Source: Akkermansiaceae bacterium
Lineage (GTDB): Bacteria; Verrucomicrobiota; Verrucomicrobiia; Verrucomicrobiales; Akkermansiaceae
Length of the DNA: 34,935 bases
Reading direction: 5' to 3'
Assembly: GCA_026421245.1 (NCBI GenBank)
Contig: JAPKDJ010000041.1
Location: 1-34,935 of the forward strand
Shown: piece by piece, positions 32,596-34,935 of the stretch
How positions within the stretch are numbered: the first letter of the stretch is position 1
Layout: each line of letters opens with the position of its first letter
The notes under the pieces: model-generated
Told to the model about the DNA's origin: nothing
Database searches by the model: none
What the model saw: only the letters and a program-made list of their open reading frames with translations
Translations under genes and position numbers: made by a program

Positions 32596-33780
32596 TTAAA
32601 GATGAGTTTCCAGCCCCGCAATCACGCCACGTGCTTTCGCCCGAGCCTGCTCAACATCAGCTGCCCGACCCAGCCCCACCGCCATCCGACGCTTCCCTGC
32701 CACCGCCGGTTTTCCAAATAAACGAAGCTGGGTATCCGGTTCCGCCAAAGCTCGATCGAACTGGCTAAAACTCACTTGCTCCGAATGCCCCTCAACAACA
32801 TGCGCGCACGATGCCGACGGCCCGTGATTGTGAATGTTCGAAATAGGTAATCCCAGAATGGCCCGCGCATGGAGGGAGAATTGGCTCAGGTCCTGCGAAA
32901 TCATCGTGACCATCCCGGTATCGTGCGGACGCGGTGAGACTTCAGAAAAAATCACGTCGTCTCCCTTCACAAAAAGCTCCACGCCAAACACTCCGCGCCC
33001 TCCCAAATTCTCTGTCACTTTCGTGGCCATTTCGCGGGCACTTTGGAGGGCTGCCTCGCTCATTGGCTGCGGTTGCCAGGATTCCCGGTAATCACCATCG
33101 ACCTGAATGTGCCCGATTGGATCACAGAATGACGTTCCGCCAATGTGACGAACCGTGAGCAAGGTGATCTCATAATCAAACTCCACGAAGCCTTCCACAA
33201 TGACCTTGCCTGCTCCCGCCCGCCCTCCTGCCTGCGCATACTCCCACGCCGGCACAATGTCACCCTCGGTTTTAAGAGTCGATTGTCCCTTCCCGGAAGA
33301 AGACATGATGGGCTTCACCACACACGGCAGGCCGATCTCGGCAATTGCTTCCTGATAGTCTTCTAGTGTTTCCGCGAATCGGTAGGGCGAAGTCAGGCAA
33401 CCCAATTCCTCGGCTGCCATTTTACGAATCCCCTCACGGTTCATCGTCAACTGGGTCGCGCGAGCGGTCGGGATGATCGTCACCAGCCCCTCTGCTTCTA
33501 TCTCGGCCAGCGTATCCGTGGCAATCGCCTCAACTTCCGGCACCACAAAATCCGGATTCTCTTCCTCTATGACACGGCGCAAAGCCGCACCATCAAGCAT
33601 TGAAAACACATGGGCCCGATCCGCCACCTGCATGGCAGGTGCGTTTTCATAGGCATCACAGGCAATCACCTCCACTCCATAGCGCTGCAGTTCAATCACA
33701 ACTTCCTTGCCCAGTTCGCCCGAGCCGCAAAGAAGCACCTTTTTCGCCGTTGCCGTAAAGGGAGTTCCGATCGTCGCCAT
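32596..33780 (-). CDS. purT: Formate-dependent phosphoribosylglycinamide formyltransferase
   Basis: PurT makes formyl-GAR from GAR, formate and ATP in purine synthesis. The 394-residue product is ATP-grasp: [94 protein letters not shown] and [20 protein letters not shown] are all diagnostic. I chose ATG at 33780 ([19 protein letters not shown]); an upstream in-frame ATG lies at 33798. It is followed by the FAD oxidoreductase gene after 5 nt. Confidence 0.97.
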   Translation of the reverse strand: MATIGTPFTATAKKVLLCGSGELGKEVVIELQRYGVEVIACDAYENAPAMQVADRAHVFSMLDGAALRRVIEEENPDFVVPEVEAIATDTLAEIEAEGLVTIIPTARATQLTMNREGIRKMAAEELGCLTSPYRFAETLEDYQEAIAEIGLPCVVKPIMSSSGKGQSTLKTEGDIVPAWEYAQAGGRAGAGKVIVEGFVEFDYEITLLTVRHIGGTSFCDPIGHIQVDGDYRESWQPQPMSEAALQSAREMATKVTENLGGRGVFGVELFVKGDDVIFSEVSPRPHDTGMVTMISQDLSQFSLHARAILGLPISNIHNHGPSASCAHVVEGHSEQVSFSQFDRALAEPDTQLRLFGKPAVAGKRRMAVGLGRAADVEQARAKARGVIAGLETHL

Positions 33781-34010
33781 AGTGAGAGTGAAACCCACAA
33801 AACCCGATCTGAAAAGCGGGAACCTCTCACTCTACCACCGCGTAGCATCCCAGCATCATGCCAAGAAGAGCCACGACAGGAACAACGTGGTCGGCAGCAG
33901 CAAAAATCATATGTCACCCATCTTAGATGACTCACCACGTATTCCAAGAACCACCATTAAAAACCGTAAGCTTGCCCTCTCGAAAACTCGTCCTACTCTC
34001 CCTCCAAGTT

Positions 34011-34685
34011 ATGAAAATCCTTCCCGCACTGACCATTGCTCTCAGCTCCATGGCCGGAGCCTTTGACATCCCGAAGGGATCGCACAATCTCGGCCAACTG
34101 GAAGAGACCCAAAAGAAAGCCGTCCAGGCGAAGCAACCGATCGCCTTCGTCATAGCGAAAAAAAACATGACCGCCACATGAGTGGCCTGTCCTGGAGCCG
34201 TCAGTGTGTCGGCTAGCAAAGCAGTTCTTACCTTTTCCAAAAGCATCGTTGTTGACACCTCCGAAACGGCCGGGCTTCCCGATCTCATTAAAAATGCCTA
34301 CCGCACGGGTGGAGCCTCGATTCCCATCGTGATTTTCACCGACCCGAGCATGACCCAGATCTATGGACGGTATGACCATCCCGCGATGAAAAGCCAGAAA
34401 TACGGAGAAGTTTTCAAGGAAGCCAAGGACCGTATTCAAAAATCCAAAAAAGACGGCTCCTTCTCCTCCGGAGGAAAGAAGGTCGTCCTTGTCAAAGTCG
34501 AAGGAACCGCTGTCGAATCATGGAAAAGTGCCAAAGGCACTGGAATCAAAGCCAAATTGGTGGGAGTTGAAGACGACACCACCTACCTCTTCGAAACCGA
34601 AACCGGCAAAATCATCCGGGCAACCGCCGCCCAACTCGATAAGGAAAGTGTTGCCAACGCCCGCAAGGCCGCTGGATTAAAGTGA
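34011..34685 (+). CDS. Exported thioredoxin-like selenoprotein candidate with SHD1-like tail
   Basis: ATG at 34011 starts a signal peptide (MKILPALTIALSSMAGA, cleavage near residue 17) and the frame runs PIAFVIAKKNMTAT, TGA at codon 57 (34179-34181), VACPGAVSVSASKAVL onwards to a TGA at 34683. With selenocysteine the motif is TUVAC (UxxC), in the position of the thioredoxin CxxC. SIPIVIFTDP matches the usual cis-Pro strand. A Lys/Ser linker leads to an SHD1-like domain (about 160-222, SWKSAKGTGIKAKLVGVEDD then IIRATAAQLDKES). The 224-residue protein is likely periplasmic and redox active; partner unknown. A hairpin with G-first triloop lies at 34196-34214. Termination at 57 would give a bare signal peptide plus one strand. 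Confidence 0.86.
34196..34214 (+). promoter_or_regulatory. Candidate bSECIS hairpin of thioredoxin-like gene
   Basis: AGCCG (34196-34200) pairs with CGGCT (34210-34214). Inside, a T-T mismatch and CA/TG pairing leave triloop GTG (34204-34206), 22 nt after the UGA, with G first. It is weaker than the hairpins in the other two genes. Confidence 0.6.
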
Positions 34686-34708
34686 TCCTTCTCCCCCAAT
34701 TTCGCAAC

Positions 34709-34935
34709 ATGAAGCAGCAGACTCTGCGAGGCCTCATCAGAGGTCTTGTTTTTTGACCCTCGCATCGTGCGGAGGTGGCAAGGTCGATCCAAATGAATTT
34801 GGTCAATTTGCTCTATCCAAAAACCTCTTCTATCAGGACCAGACTCGCTTGGGCATCGACTACGCTTAGCGGGAAGACATCGTCATTTACCGCGACGGCG
34901 ATACCGACGGAGCTGACGGAGCTCACGACGGAGCT
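34709..34935 (+). pseudogene. Broken lipoprotein gene, truncated by window edge
   Basis: ATG at 34709 (MKQQTLRGLIRGLVF) meets TGA at 34754 within a T6 run. The adjacent frame from 34753 reads LTLASCGGGKVDPNEFGQ, a lipobox (ASC) and a mature start, so one T shift would join a complete lipoprotein signal. A TAG at 34867 then interrupts it after GIDYA, and the frame resumes as REDIVIYRDGDTDGADG to the window end. The end shows repeated GACGGAGCT units. Two lesions suggest a pseudogene; a programmed minus-one slip at T6 could fix only the first. Confidence 0.5.

Noticed and set aside
1..34935. UGA reassigned to Trp or Gly in this organism
   Set aside because: UGA ends several genes at the expected length (leuB, ATP-grasp, NRDE, DUF2288) and Trp positions are TGG.

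Overview
The window looks like a chromosome segment of a Verrucomicrobiota bacterium (PVC group), most likely near Verrucomicrobiales. Evidence is a DUF1592/DUF1552 pair, a 1498-residue PVC-type membrane-bound dehydrogenase/cytochrome fusion with HEAT repeats, a DUF1080 protein, Tat-exported sugar isomerase-like proteins, many small lipoproteins, and few strong Shine-Dalgarno sites. No rRNA, tRNA, IS element or CRISPR array was seen.

Layout. 1-1.6 kb: an unknown ORF, a small membrane protein, then rpoZ-smpB on the minus strand. 1.66-3.7 kb: a TonB-dependent receptor. 3.8-4.7 kb: a decayed lipoprotein of the formylglycine-generating-enzyme (FGE) family. 4.8-5.6 kb: an exported His/Asp-rich repeat protein. 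6-10.4 kb (minus): a small UGA-containing membrane protein, NRDE protein, ATP-grasp protein, PlsC-like acyltransferase, DinB-like protein and OlsB-like acyltransferase. 10.6-12.7 kb: glycyl-tRNA synthetase and a glycine-zipper lipoprotein. 12.7-16.5 kb (minus): DUF1592 then DUF1552. 16.5-19.7 kb (plus): TIM-barrel isomerase, tdh and kbl, the last two forming the threonine-to-glycine pathway. 20-23 kb (minus): coiled-coil lipoprotein, MOSC protein, DUF2288 protein and rlmN. 23.3-26.8 kb (plus): DUF1080, a GNAT pseudogene, an HMA protein with an internal UGA, leuB and a lipoprotein. 26.9-31.4 kb: the giant cytochrome fusion. 31.7-33.8 kb (minus): purT and an FAD oxidoreductase. 34.0-34.9 kb: a thioredoxin-like protein with an internal UGA, then a broken lipoprotein gene.

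The most notable content is three separate genes with in-frame UGA codons, four UGAs in all, that look like selenocysteine codons: an exported thioredoxin-like UxxC protein with an SHD1-like tail (34011-34685), an exported MerP-like heavy-metal-associated protein with UxxxC (24598-24948), and a 66-residue membrane-anchored protein with two UGAs (10193-10393, minus). Each UGA is followed by a hairpin whose apical loop lies about 20-26 nt downstream and carries a G in its first two positions, as expected of bacterial SECIS elements. UGA is an ordinary stop elsewhere here (for example leuB and the ATP-grasp gene), so recoding of the whole genetic code is not the explanation. The selA/selB/selC/selD machinery is not in the window. 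All three predicted proteins are exported or membrane-anchored, which suggests an extracytoplasmic selenoprotein set.

The window also holds several gene fossils: the FGE-family gene with three lesions, a GNAT gene whose reading frame jumps, a frameshifted small membrane gene near 5.9 kb, fragments at 19.8 and 23.1 kb, and a broken lipoprotein at the right edge.
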